Position numbers and translations under genes: made by a program | Assembly: GCA_964643965.1 (NCBI GenBank) | Contig: CAZXVH010000002.1 | Coordinates: 51,931 to 115,930 of the forward strand | Source: GCA-2746795 sp964643965 | GTDB taxonomy: Bacteria; Chloroflexota; Anaerolineae; Promineifilales; Promineifilaceae | Length of the DNA: 64,000 nucleotides | Reading direction: 5' to 3' | Shown: positions 34,359 through 42,299 of the stretch, piece after piece | Layout: the number at the start of each line of letters is the position of its first letter | Position numbering within the stretch: the first letter of the stretch is position 1 | The notes under the pieces: model-generated | What the model saw: only the letters and a program-made list of their open reading frames with translations | The model's database searches: none | What the model was told of the DNA's origin: nothing

Positions 34359-34393
34359 AAAAAAGCGGGATACAGCCCATGACTGTACCCCGC
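34359..34393 (-). terminator. Rho-independent terminator just before trkH
   Basis: On the minus strand an 11-bp stem (GCGGGGTACAG with CTGTATCCCGC, one G-U pair) and a 7-base loop are followed by six T residues. It ends 14 bases before the trkH ATG, so it would stop reading from the aminotransferase or act as an attenuator of trkH. Confidence 0.8.
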
Positions 34394-34418
34394 CGCCTAT
34401 CATAAGCAAAAGGAATGG

Positions 34419-35744
34419 TTAGGGCAATACATCCGTAACGGCCGTTTGCAGGAGCGCTAACATCTCATCAACCTGCGCTTTCGTAATCATCAACGGCGGC
34501 CCCAGCATGATAAGATCTCCCTTGGCCCCATCGACGCAGCCCTGCGAGTGGTAGACAATGAGACCTAACTCAAAGGCTCGTTTGACAATCCGTGCTGCGA
34601 TATGGTCTGTCGGCGAAAACGGCTCCTTACTCGCCCGATCTTGCACAAACTCTAACGCCCAAAACAAACCGCGACCCCGTATATCACCCACATGGGCATG
34701 ATGAGCAAAGATATGATGCAGCTGTTTGTTGAGATACGGGCCAAGTTCCGCCGCATGGTCGATTAAATTTTCCCGTTGGATAATGTTGAGCGTGGCCAGG
34801 CCGGCGGCCGCGCCCACGGCGTGATGGCTGTACGTGCCGCCATGATTAAAATCACCCAATGTCTGATGCAGTTGGTTGACATCATTGCCGTTGGCGGCGA
34901 TCCAGCCCAGGGGGAAATAACCGCTGGCCGCGCCTTTGGAAGTCACCAGAATATCCGGCTTCACCCCCCAATGATCAAGGGCCCACCATTTGCCGGTGCG
35001 CCCCATGCCCACCAGCACCTCATCAGCGATGAGCAGGACGCCATACTGGTCACATATTTCCCGGATGCGCGGCCAATAGTCGTCGGGCGGGACCACTGCG
35101 CCCAGGCTGGCCCCGCTGATCGGCTCGGCAATGAAACCGGCCACATTTTCCGGGCCATAGGCCAAAATCGACTCTTCCAGGCGATCTGCTAATTCACGGC
35201 CGTTTGCCGGGAAGCGGTAAGGATACGGGTGGCGGATATGGGGCATGTTTTGCATCATGTTCAGGTAAGGGGTGCGCATACCCGGCCGGCCGCTGACGCT
35301 GAGCGCCCCCAACGTCATGCCGTGATAACTCAAGGAGCGGCAAATAATCAGGCTGCGGTAATGTTCGCCGCGAGCCATCTGGATTTGGCGGGCCAGTTTG
35401 ATGGCGCCTTCTACCACTTCCGAGCCACTGCTCAAGAAGTAAAAACGGGCAGCGGGCAGCGGCACAATTTTTGCCAGTTCATTAGAATACTCTTCAATCG
35501 CCTGACTGGTGAACATGGTGGCATGCACGTAAGCTGCTTTTTGGGCCTGCGCGTGCATGGCGGCCACAATTTCAGAACGGCCGTGTCCCAGGTTGACAAC
35601 GAGCGGACCGCCGGAACCATCCAGGTAACGTTTACCTTCTTTGTCCCAGAGATAAATGCCTTCGCCGTGGGAAATCATGGGGCGGGCAGACCCCATTTTT
35701 CGGTAAAACACATGCCCTTGGGGATGTTTGTATAAGTTAGTCAT
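34419..35744 (-). CDS. Class III omega-aminotransferase
   Basis: A 441-residue PLP-dependent class III aminotransferase. The PLP Lys is Lys270 in VTSKGAASGYFPLG and the cofactor Asp is Asp241 in LIADEV. The phosphate-binding stretch is SSGSEVVEGA. It is closest in style to the omega-amino-acid:pyruvate group rather than to ArgD or GabT of a pathway operon. It would move an amino group between an amine or omega-amino acid and a keto acid in the cytoplasm. The gene follows the CoA-transferase beta gene by 75 bases, suggesting a joint role in breaking down an amino acid via a CoA ester (inference). Confidence 0.87.
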   Translation of the reverse strand: MTNLYKHPQGHVFYRKMGSARPMISHGEGIYLWDKEGKRYLDGSGGPLVVNLGHGRSEIVAAMHAQAQKAAYVHATMFTSQAIEEYSNELAKIVPLPAARFYFLSSGSEVVEGAIKLARQIQMARGEHYRSLIICRSLSYHGMTLGALSVSGRPGMRTPYLNMMQNMPHIRHPYPYRFPANGRELADRLEESILAYGPENVAGFIAEPISGASLGAVVPPDDYWPRIREICDQYGVLLIADEVLVGMGRTGKWWALDHWGVKPDILVTSKGAASGYFPLGWIAANGNDVNQLHQTLGDFNHGGTYSHHAVGAAAGLATLNIIQRENLIDHAAELGPYLNKQLHHIFAHHAHVGDIRGRGLFWALEFVQDRASKEPFSPTDHIAARIVKRAFELGLIVYHSQGCVDGAKGDLIMLGPPLMITKAQVDEMLALLQTAVTDVLP

Positions 35745-35819
35745 ACTGTGTGCCTTTCGTCCAAGACGGGAATAGGGGGAAATATGTGAATTATTTTTCA
35801 GGTGAGAAGGAAACGGCCG

Positions 35820-36578
35820 TTACCGATACCGTCCTTCTACATCTAACTGTAAACGAATAATGTCTAACTCGTCGGCGGTGGGCGGGATCATCTCCTTGAG
35901 GTCTGGGGAGACGCGCAGCGGCCAGGCCACATCTGCTTGAATAGAGGCCACGGTTTCACCAACGGCCGTTTCCACCAGCATCATCTCTCGCTCCGAATTG
36001 TCAAAGTTAAACAGCGCCCGATCTGTAATGACCAGCGACGGTCCTTTACCGGGAATGCCCAACCGGCCGCGCTCATCCTCGTCTGAGAGATGGCCGGGGC
36101 TGGTCACAAAATCCAGTTTCTCCACAAAAGCGCGTTTTTTGAGGCGCATAATCATGAAAATCTGTTGGGCGTTGATGGCAATTTCGCAGGCGCCACCGGA
36201 ACCAGGCAGGCGCACCTTGGGCCGGGCATAATCGCCAATCACGGTGGTATTGAGATTACCAAAGCGGTCGATTTGCGCCCCGCCCAGCAAAGCCACATCC
36301 ACCAGGCCGCCCTGTAAATAATACATGAACAGGTCGGTCATGCCCGTCACCGAGGTGGCGTTGCTGACCAGGGTGGGGTCGCCAATGGAAAGCGGCAAAC
36401 GAGCCGGCCGGGCGCCAAAAACGCCGCTTTCATACACCAGCTCCATATCAGGGGAATGGCTGCGCCGGGCCAGGTTGCAGGCAATATTGGGCAAACCTAC
36501 GCCCACAAAAATCACCCGGCTGCCTTGCAAAGCGCGGGAAGCATTGACAATCATCAGTTCAGAGGGGGTAAAATTCAT
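35820..36578 (-). CDS. CoA-transferase beta subunit (class I, GctB/IpdB-like)
   Basis: A 252-residue protein of the class I CoA-transferase beta family. The signs are VIFVGVGLPNIACNLA, the ELVYESGVFG motif with Glu where the family has its catalytic or equivalent Glu, and a GSGGACEIA turn. Active enzymes need an alpha subunit normally encoded beside it, and none is in the window. It may partner with a distant subunit or belong to the IpdB-like hydrolase branch. It is transcribed towards the aminotransferase. Confidence 0.78.
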   Translation of the reverse strand: MNFTPSELMIVNASRALQGSRVIFVGVGLPNIACNLARRSHSPDMELVYESGVFGARPARLPLSIGDPTLVSNATSVTGMTDLFMYYLQGGLVDVALLGGAQIDRFGNLNTTVIGDYARPKVRLPGSGGACEIAINAQQIFMIMRLKKRAFVEKLDFVTSPGHLSDEDERGRLGIPGKGPSLVITDRALFNFDNSEREMMLVETAVGETVASIQADVAWPLRVSPDLKEMIPPTADELDIIRLQLDVEGRYR

Positions 36579-36596
36579 ATCAAACTCCTTATAAAT

Positions 36597-36647
36597 TGGA
36601 GCGCCGACATCCCGTCGGCCTTTTGCCGCCTGGAAAATGGCGCTCCA
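36597..36647. repeat. Nested inverted repeat (REP-like)
   Basis: Outer arms TGGAGCGCC (36597-36605) and GGCGCTCCA (36639-36647) enclose an inner hairpin GCCGAC/GTCGGC. A second element with similar GGAGCGC ends and nested arms is at 38648-38697. They look like members of a dispersed palindromic family. Confidence 0.65.
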
Positions 36648-36716
36648 CGGTTATTCTCGGCTCCCGTCAAGTTTCATTGATTCCGTTGAGGGTGTCAAGT
36701 GATAGATGTCATGTCA

Positions 36717-36744
36717 TTGCTGCCCCTATTTTTTATGCTAGAAT
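36717..36744 (+). promoter_or_regulatory. Promoter of the CNMP-domain gene
   Basis: TTGCTG, 16 bases and TAGAAT. Transcription would start near 36751 and leave a leader of about 70 bases before the ATG at 36820. Confidence 0.5.
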
Positions 36745-36819
36745 GGCTTCTTTCTTGGGCAATCCGGCAAAGTTAAAGGGCAGGTGGGTGATTTTTTACC
36801 CCCATGCGAGAGGCAACCT

Positions 36820-37323
36820 ATGCAGCCAAATATAGCAGCAATTTTGTCAGTGACCGAAATTTTTCATGATTTCACGAAAACACAATTGGAAATGGTGGCT
36901 GCGATCTGTGAACCGGTGACCCACCAGGCTGGTGATATTGTACTGCAAGAATATGAGCATTCCCAGGCGCTTTATGTCATTGGGCGCGGCCTGGTGGAAA
37001 TTCTCATGAGTCCGGGGCTGGTGGGAGATAGCAGTCAAGCAAATATTGAGCCAACGCTCCTGACACAACTGCGGCAAGGGCAGGTAACGGGCGAAATCGC
37101 TCTGGTTGATGAGGGCACTCGTTCAGCCACGGTGCGCGTTATCGAAGATAATACCTATCTGTTGAAAATTTCCCGCGAACGCTTGATGCTTTTGTGTGAA
37201 TCTTATCCTGATCTGGGCTACAAGTTGATGAAAAATCTGGCAGCAGACCTGGCCTTTAAGATTCGTAACACGGATTTGAATGTGCGGCAGTTGCAGTTGA
37301 TGTTGTCACAGACGAAGAGGTAG
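36820..37323 (+). CDS. Cyclic nucleotide-binding-domain protein without HTH
   Basis: A 167-residue protein made up almost wholly of one cNMP-binding beta-barrel (about 10-125; HQAGDIVLQEYEHSQALYVI, then GEIALVDEGTRSATVRV, the phosphate-binding cassette position) plus C-terminal helices. There is no helix-turn-helix, so unlike Crp it is not a direct DNA-binding regulator. It may sense a nucleotide and act on a partner. The ATG at 36820 is favoured by GAGAGG six bases before it. Its stop codon is the first triplet of an 8-bp tandem repeat. Confidence 0.85.
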   Translation: MQPNIAAILSVTEIFHDFTKTQLEMVAAICEPVTHQAGDIVLQEYEHSQALYVIGRGLVEILMSPGLVGDSSQANIEPTLLTQLRQGQVTGEIALVDEGTRSATVRVIEDNTYLLKISRERLMLLCESYPDLGYKLMKNLAADLAFKIRNTDLNVRQLQLMLSQTKR

Positions 37324-37416
37324 TCGAGTAGTCGAATAGTCGAGTAGTCGAGTAGTCGAATAGTCGAGTAGTCGAATAGTCGAGTAGTCGAATAGTCGAG
37401 TAGTCGAGTAGTCAGG
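37321..37416. repeat. 8-bp microsatellite TAGTCGA(G/A), 12 units
   Basis: Twelve head-to-tail copies of TAGTCGAG or TAGTCGAA, with the last copy diverged. The first TAG is the stop codon of the CNMP gene. The array fills the space towards the CinA-like gene and could vary in copy number by slippage. Confidence 0.95.
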
Positions 37417-37501
37417 TAGGTGGCAGTGGTCGTACTATCCATACCGGTTTGGCCTGGCCTGACCGGTTTTTTTGATGTAGGTGAGTTGGGAACTGGCAGT
37501 G

Positions 37502-38635
37502 ATGAAGGTAGAAGTAATTTCCATCGGTACCGAACTGCTCATGAGCGATGTCTTGGATACAAATGCCGCCTATATTTCGCGCAGTTTGCAAACGGTTGGC
37601 GCTGAATTGATTTTTAAGGTGACGGTCGGCGATGATCTGGAAAGGATTTCTGAAGCGCTGCGGGTGGCTATGAAACGGGCGGACGTGGTGATGACGATTG
37701 GAGGATTGGGAACGGCCGTTCACGATTTCACCAAAAAAGCAGCGGCGGCCGCTACCGGAACTGATTACGATCCAGAATGGGATGTGGTCATCGGCGCCAT
37801 TCCTATCGACATGAGTCTCAGCGACTCAACCCCTTTTTATCTGGAAACTGAAGAGGGCTTGCTGTTTTGTTTGCCTGGCAACCGGCGTGAAATGGCCTAT
37901 ATTTTGGAAACGGCCGTTTACCCCTTTCTTCAGCGCCGCCAACAAATAAAATCCGGCTGGATCTTACTGCGCACCGTGGGCATCATGGAAAGCACCATGC
38001 GCCAACGACTCGCCGATCTGGAACTGGCCCCCAATCAATCCATCTCCTTCGACTCTTACGCCGGCCAAACCAATATGCGCTTGCAAGTGGACGCCGATAC
38101 TGAGCAAGAGATAGATACACAGCTCACTGCCCTGAATCAGAAAATCCGCTACCGGCTGGGCGATCATATCTATGGCGAAGGCAACGACCGGCTGGAAAAC
38201 ATTATTTTCAGAATGCTGCGTAACAACCAATACCGGCTGGCTGTCGCCGAATGCAATACCAGTCGTTTCCTCTCCCGTGCTTTTGAGCAAATTCCCGAGT
38301 ACGCGGATAATATCGACACCTTCCTCTTAGATACCCCCGCCCAATTAGCTGAATTTCTCACCATACCCCTGCCCCCAAAAAGCGAAGGGGCCACTCGTTG
38401 GCGCCGGCTGGCAGTAGAACAGATGCGTCTCCACCAAAAGACGGATTTGAGCCTGCTTTTGTTCAGCAACATCACACCGGGCGGCGTACAGTTAAGCGCC
38501 TTTTTAGCCACCGGCCAGGGTATTTCTGTGACACAACGCTCCTTTGGCGGCCATCCCGAAAACATCAACCAATGGGCCTGCACCCTCGGCTTGTCGCATT
38601 TACATCGCTGGCTGCTGGCCCACGCCGTAGGATAA
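37502..38635 (+). CDS. CinA-like protein with degenerate motifs
   Basis: A 377-residue CinA homologue. The N-terminal MoaB/MogA-like domain begins VEVISIGTELLMSDVLDTNA, which is canonical. The motif usually written GGLGPTxDDxT reads GGLGTAVHDFT here. A palindrome copy at 37711 encodes its TAV. The C-terminal domain, normally an NMN deamidase with AES-TGG, reads VAECNTSRFLSRAF, so the catalytic loop is lost. ADP-ribose or NMN chemistry is therefore doubtful. I chose the ATG at 37502 over one 7 codons upstream because the protein then begins at the conserved strand, though the ribosome site is weak. Confidence 0.83.
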   Translation: MKVEVISIGTELLMSDVLDTNAAYISRSLQTVGAELIFKVTVGDDLERISEALRVAMKRADVVMTIGGLGTAVHDFTKKAAAAATGTDYDPEWDVVIGAIPIDMSLSDSTPFYLETEEGLLFCLPGNRREMAYILETAVYPFLQRRQQIKSGWILLRTVGIMESTMRQRLADLELAPNQSISFDSYAGQTNMRLQVDADTEQEIDTQLTALNQKIRYRLGDHIYGEGNDRLENIIFRMLRNNQYRLAVAECNTSRFLSRAFEQIPEYADNIDTFLLDTPAQLAEFLTIPLPPKSEGATRWRRLAVEQMRLHQKTDLSLLLFSNITPGGVQLSAFLATGQGISVTQRSFGGHPENINQWACTLGLSHLHRWLLAHAVG

Positions 38636-38647
38636 TATGGATATGCT

Positions 38648-38697
38648 GGAGCGCGGCCGTCTCGCCTGCCCTGGGCGGACAAGCTGCGCCGCGCTCC
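38648..38697. repeat. Nested inverted repeat before yraN
   Basis: GGAGCGCGGC (38648-38657) and GCCGCGCTCC (38688-38697) are perfect 10-bp arms. Inside lies a second imperfect pair (GTC-CGCC with GGCGGAC). It may act as a terminator-like or REP-like element after the CinA gene. Confidence 0.65.
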
Positions 38698-38719
38698 CAG
38701 CCAAAAAGGAGTAAGAAGA

Positions 38720-39088
38720 ATGGCTGACGGGCGTAAACAGTTGGGCGCATGGGGAGAATCGGTGGCAGCGCATCACCTGGAAGCCAAAGGGTATCGCATC
38801 CTGGGGCGCAACTGGCGCTGCCGCCATGGGGAAATCGACCTGATCACAGAAGCAGGTGCGGAGTTGGTCTTTGTGGAAGTGAAAACACGACGCGGCCGGG
38901 CATTGGGCACGCCAGAAGAAGGGCTGACTGCCGCCAAGCAAAAAAAACTGTTGCAGTTAGCCCAACTCTATATCGCCGAACAGGAGTTAGATGTGGATTG
39001 GCGCATTGATTTGGTGGCGGTGGAACTGGATAAAACGGGCAAGCTGCTGCGCTGTGAACATATTACCAATGCGGTGTTTGGGTGGTGA
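38720..39088 (+). CDS. YraN/UPF0102 family putative endonuclease
   Basis: A 122-residue member of the YraN family, which has a Holliday-resolvase/restriction-like fold. Conserved points are LGAWGESVAAHHLEAKGY, RNWRCRHGEIDLI (Asp of the active site) and VFVEVKTRRG (the E-x-K). In other bacteria yraN sits among DNA-processing and rRNA-modifying genes, and its function is not firmly established. The stop overlaps the miaA start by one base (TGATG), so the two genes are coupled. Confidence 0.9.
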   Translation: MADGRKQLGAWGESVAAHHLEAKGYRILGRNWRCRHGEIDLITEAGAELVFVEVKTRRGRALGTPEEGLTAAKQKKLLQLAQLYIAEQELDVDWRIDLVAVELDKTGKLLRCEHITNAVFGW

Positions 39089-40017
39089 TGTCGGCAGCCA
39101 AACAGCGCCCGCTGTTGGTCATTGTGGGGGCAACGGCCGTTGGCAAAACCGCCCTCTCCCTGCAAGCTGCCACACAGTTTAAGGGGGAGATCATTTCGGC
39201 GGACTCCCGCCTGTTTTACCGGGGCATGGACATCGGCACAGCCAAACCAACCGCCGCCGAACGCGCCGCCGTCCCCCACCACCTCATTGACATCTGCGCC
39301 CCTCACGACACCTTGACGCTGGGCGAATACCAACAGCTGGCGTATGACAGAATTGAAGCGGTGCAGGCAAACGGCTGTTTACCCATTTTGGTAGGGGGTA
39401 CAGGGCAGTATGTCAAGGCCGTGGTTGAAGGCTGGGGCATTCCCAAAGTGCCGCCACAGCCCGCCCTGCGTGAGGCGCTGTCCAGCCTGGGCGGGCCGGA
39501 ATGCGCCCGCTGGCTGCGCCACTTAGACCCGGAAGCCGCCGACGCCATCGACCCACGCAATGTACGCCGCCTCATTCGCGCCCTGGAAGTGACGCTGGTC
39601 AGCGGCGTACCCATCAGCCAGTTGCAGCGTAAAAAACCACCGCCTTACCGCATTGCCATCATCGGCCTCCACCGCCGCCGGTCACAATTGTATGAACGCA
39701 TTGATCAGCGGGTGGATGAGATGATGGCGGCCGGTTTATTGGCGGAGGTGGAAGCGCTGCAACAGGCCGGCTATGACCGCGCTTTGCCCTCTATGAGCGG
39801 CCTGGGCTACCGGCAGTTAAACGCTTACCTGGATGGCGAGATAACGTTGGCGGAAGCGATAGAACGCATCAAGTTTGAAACACACCGTTTTGCCCGCCAA
39901 CAAAACAGTTGGTTCCGCCAGGACGACCCGCAGATCACCTGGTTTGAGGCGGGAGAAGTAGGGTGGGAAACGGCCGTTATGAACCACATCCAAGCCTGGC
40001 TAAAGAAAGAAGATTGA
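39088..40017 (+). CDS. miaA: tRNA dimethylallyltransferase
   Basis: A 309-residue MiaA. It adds a dimethylallyl group to N6 of A37 in tRNAs that read codons beginning with U. Signs are the P-loop VGATAVGKTALS (family consensus GPTASGKT, here with AV), SADSRLFYRGMDIGTAKPT, HHLIDIC, VGGTGQYVKAV and the C-terminal GYRQLNAYL and RFARQQNSWFR. A palindrome copy at 39132 encodes the TAV of the P-loop. The ATG at 39088 overlaps the yraN stop. GTG codons two triplets upstream are less likely. Confidence 0.95.
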   Translation: MSAAKQRPLLVIVGATAVGKTALSLQAATQFKGEIISADSRLFYRGMDIGTAKPTAAERAAVPHHLIDICAPHDTLTLGEYQQLAYDRIEAVQANGCLPILVGGTGQYVKAVVEGWGIPKVPPQPALREALSSLGGPECARWLRHLDPEAADAIDPRNVRRLIRALEVTLVSGVPISQLQRKKPPPYRIAIIGLHRRRSQLYERIDQRVDEMMAAGLLAEVEALQQAGYDRALPSMSGLGYRQLNAYLDGEITLAEAIERIKFETHRFARQQNSWFRQDDPQITWFEAGEVGWETAVMNHIQAWLKKED

Positions 40018-40119
40018 AACCGGCGCTGTAGCACACCATGTTTTGTTTGATGTGAGCCTGAGCGTCACCGGCAGTTTAGTGGCGGCCTCCTTTTTTTCGT
40101 GCGCGTTATCACTTGGCAT

Positions 40120-40125
40120 TATAAT
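40120..40125 (+). promoter_or_regulatory. -10 box directly before mgtE
   Basis: Perfect TATAAT ending 7 bases before the ATG at 40133. No good -35 is seen. If used, the mRNA would begin at or next to the start codon (leaderless). There is no ribosome site before this ATG. Confidence 0.45.
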
Positions 40126-40132
40126 AACGCCC

Positions 40133-41488
40133 ATGACTCAACAAAACATATCCATTCCTTCTATCGACAAAATCGAAAAGCTCATAGATAAAGGCAAAAC
40201 CGGCAAAATTCAACGCTTGCTGGCAGCTGTCCATCCGGCCGATATTGCCGATATTTTAGACCAACTGCCTTCTGACAAAGCCGTGGTCGTCTTTGATTTA
40301 CTGCCCGTAGAAATCGCCAGTGAAGTGTTGGACGAAACAGGCAGCCTGGTGCGCCAGGAAGTACTGGAAAAAGTTGATGATGAGAAACTGGCGGACATGC
40401 TCGATGAGCTGCCCATGGACGACGCCGCCGAGTTTCTGGAAGATTTGCCCGATGACGTCTCTGACCGGCTCATTGAACTGATGGAACCGGCCGACCGGGC
40501 CGAAGTGGAAGAACTGCTCTCCTACAAAGATGATTCGGCCGGCCGCTTAATGACCCGTGATGTGGCCGTGCTGCGCCGCTTTTGGACGGTGGATGAAACA
40601 TTGACTTACCTGCGTTCCCTGCAAAGTACCGAATCCCTCTATTACCTCTATGTGGTGGACGAGGAAGATCGTTTGGCTGGCGTCGTGCCGCTGCGCATCC
40701 TGATTCACTCTCCGGCTCACGCCACCATCGGCTCGATCATGACTGAAGGCATCGTGGCCGTTTCCGTGACGGCCGACCAGGAAGAACTGGCGGAAATGGT
40801 GGCCCGTTATGACTTTATATCCATACCGGTGGTGGACCCAAACGGCCGTTTCCTGGGCGTCGTCACCGTGGATGATGTGCTAGATATTTTTGAAGAAGAA
40901 GCCACCGAAGACATCCAGCGGCTCGGTGGTTCTGAACCCTTGGATCAACCTTACTTCGCCGTCTCCACGCTCAACATTGTGCGCAAACGGATGGGCTGGC
41001 TGTTTCTGCTCTTCATCGCCTCCACCCTCACCGGAACCGTGATCAACAGCTTCCAAAATGAGTTGGAAACGGTGATCGTCCTCAGCCTGTTTATTCCGCT
41101 CATCATCGGCACGGGCGGCAATGCCGGTTCCCAAACCGTCGCCACCATCATCCGCGCCATCACCCTGGATGAAGTGCGTTTGAGCAATGTGTTTCAAGCG
41201 GTGCGCAAAGAAGTCTCCGTGGGGCTGCTGCTGGGCTTCGTCATGATGGGCATCGGCATCGTGCGGGCTGTCACCTGGCACATCGATCTCAACATCGCTT
41301 TCGTGGTCGGGCTGACGTTGGCGGCCGTCGTCTTATGGGCCAACACCGTGGCCACCATCGTGCCCATCCTGGCCGACCGCTTTAAAATCGACCCCACCGT
41401 CATCAGTGGGCCGATGATCACGACCGTAGTTGACGCCACCGGTTTGCTCATTTATTTCTCGCTGGCAAAATTGATCTTGGGCTTATAG
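40133..41488 (+). CDS. mgtE: MgtE-family magnesium transporter
   Basis: A 451-residue Mg2+ channel/transporter. It has an N-terminal MgtE_N superhelical domain (about 10-125; LLAAVHPADIADILDQLP), two CBS domains (about 130-255) and five C-terminal membrane helices. The pore helix has the family's FIPLIIGTGGNAGSQ. The acidic residues of the N domain and CBS sensor are abundant. The ATG at 40133 fits the family start. The frame open further upstream has only non-ATG codons. A TATAAT ends 7 bases before the ATG, with no ribosome site. One palindrome copy encodes PNGRFLG in CBS2. Confidence 0.94.
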   Translation: MTQQNISIPSIDKIEKLIDKGKTGKIQRLLAAVHPADIADILDQLPSDKAVVVFDLLPVEIASEVLDETGSLVRQEVLEKVDDEKLADMLDELPMDDAAEFLEDLPDDVSDRLIELMEPADRAEVEELLSYKDDSAGRLMTRDVAVLRRFWTVDETLTYLRSLQSTESLYYLYVVDEEDRLAGVVPLRILIHSPAHATIGSIMTEGIVAVSVTADQEELAEMVARYDFISIPVVDPNGRFLGVVTVDDVLDIFEEEATEDIQRLGGSEPLDQPYFAVSTLNIVRKRMGWLFLLFIASTLTGTVINSFQNELETVIVLSLFIPLIIGTGGNAGSQTVATIIRAITLDEVRLSNVFQAVRKEVSVGLLLGFVMMGIGIVRAVTWHIDLNIAFVVGLTLAAVVLWANTVATIVPILADRFKIDPTVISGPMITTVVDATGLLIYFSLAKLILGL

Positions 41489-41496
41489 GAGACAGC

Positions 41497-42246
41497 ATGA
41501 CAAACCAATCTTTTCCCGAAGCGCTGCTCACCGCGTTACACGCTGCGCAGCATGTCGCCGTTTTAACGGGGGCCGGTATCTCCGCTGAGAGCGGCATCCC
41601 CACCTTCCGCGAGGCGCAAACCGGTTTATGGGCGCAGTATGATCCGCAAGAATTGGCCACGCCCCAGGCGTTCCAGCGCAATCCACGCCTGGTGTGGGAA
41701 TGGTACAGTTGGCGGCGCGAGTTGGTGGCGCAGGCGGAACCCAATCCGGGACATCTGGCGCTGGCCGCGCTGGAGAAGTATGTTCCCCAATTTACGCTCA
41801 TCACCCAAAATGTGGATGGGCTGCATGAACGAGCCGGCAGCCAGGCGATCATCGAGCTGCATGGCAATATTACCCGTACCAAATGCGCCGAAGACGGCCG
41901 TTTAATCCCCACCTGGCCGCCCACCGACGAAATCCCACCTCGCTGCCCGCACTGCGGCGGCCGGCTGCGGCCGGATGTGGTCTGGTTTGGGGAAAGTCTG
42001 CCTTATGACAGTCTGGCAACGGCCGTTGCCGCCGCCCAAACCTGTGACCTCTTTCTCAGTATCGGCACCTCTAGCCTGGTGCAACCGGCCGCTTCCTTGC
42101 CGCTGGAAGCCATGCTCGCCAACGCCATCACCGTCGAGATCAATCCGCAGCCAACCCCCCTCACCGCCCGCTTCGATTATGTTCTGCCTTATACGGCCGG
42201 CGCCATCCTGCCAGACCTCGTCGCCGCCGCCTTTTTAGTCGCGTAA
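41497..42246 (+). CDS. Sirtuin (SIR2-family NAD-dependent deacylase)
   Basis: A 249-residue sirtuin with the NAD-binding GAGISAESGIPTFR, the TQNVDGLH motif and the catalytic His in ELHGN. Tyr and Arg in WYSWRREL are spaced Y-x-x-R as in SIRT5/CobB-type enzymes, which suggests removal of succinyl or malonyl groups from Lys. The zinc site shows only three Cys (TKC, then CPHC), since a second Cys after TKCAED is missing. The E. coli homologue is also irregular here, as far as I recall. It follows mgtE by 8 bases. Confidence 0.92.
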   Translation: MTNQSFPEALLTALHAAQHVAVLTGAGISAESGIPTFREAQTGLWAQYDPQELATPQAFQRNPRLVWEWYSWRRELVAQAEPNPGHLALAALEKYVPQFTLITQNVDGLHERAGSQAIIELHGNITRTKCAEDGRLIPTWPPTDEIPPRCPHCGGRLRPDVVWFGESLPYDSLATAVAAAQTCDLFLSIGTSSLVQPAASLPLEAMLANAITVEINPQPTPLTARFDYVLPYTAGAILPDLVAAAFLVA

Positions 42247-42264
42247 ACGAGGCGCTAAATATTC

Positions 42265-42293
42265 TTTACATAAGCGGACTAGTCGTTTATACT
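42265..42293 (+). promoter_or_regulatory. Promoter of the sortase gene (leaderless transcript likely)
   Basis: TTTACA, 17 bases, TATACT, with the ATG only 6 bases after the -10 box. Transcription would begin at the start codon. This is the best-formed promoter I see in the window. Confidence 0.65.
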
Positions 42294-42299
42294 ACGGGC

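Noticed and set aside
37321..37416. Possible CRISPR array
   Set aside because: The unit is 8 bp and head-to-tail with no spacers, so it is a microsatellite.
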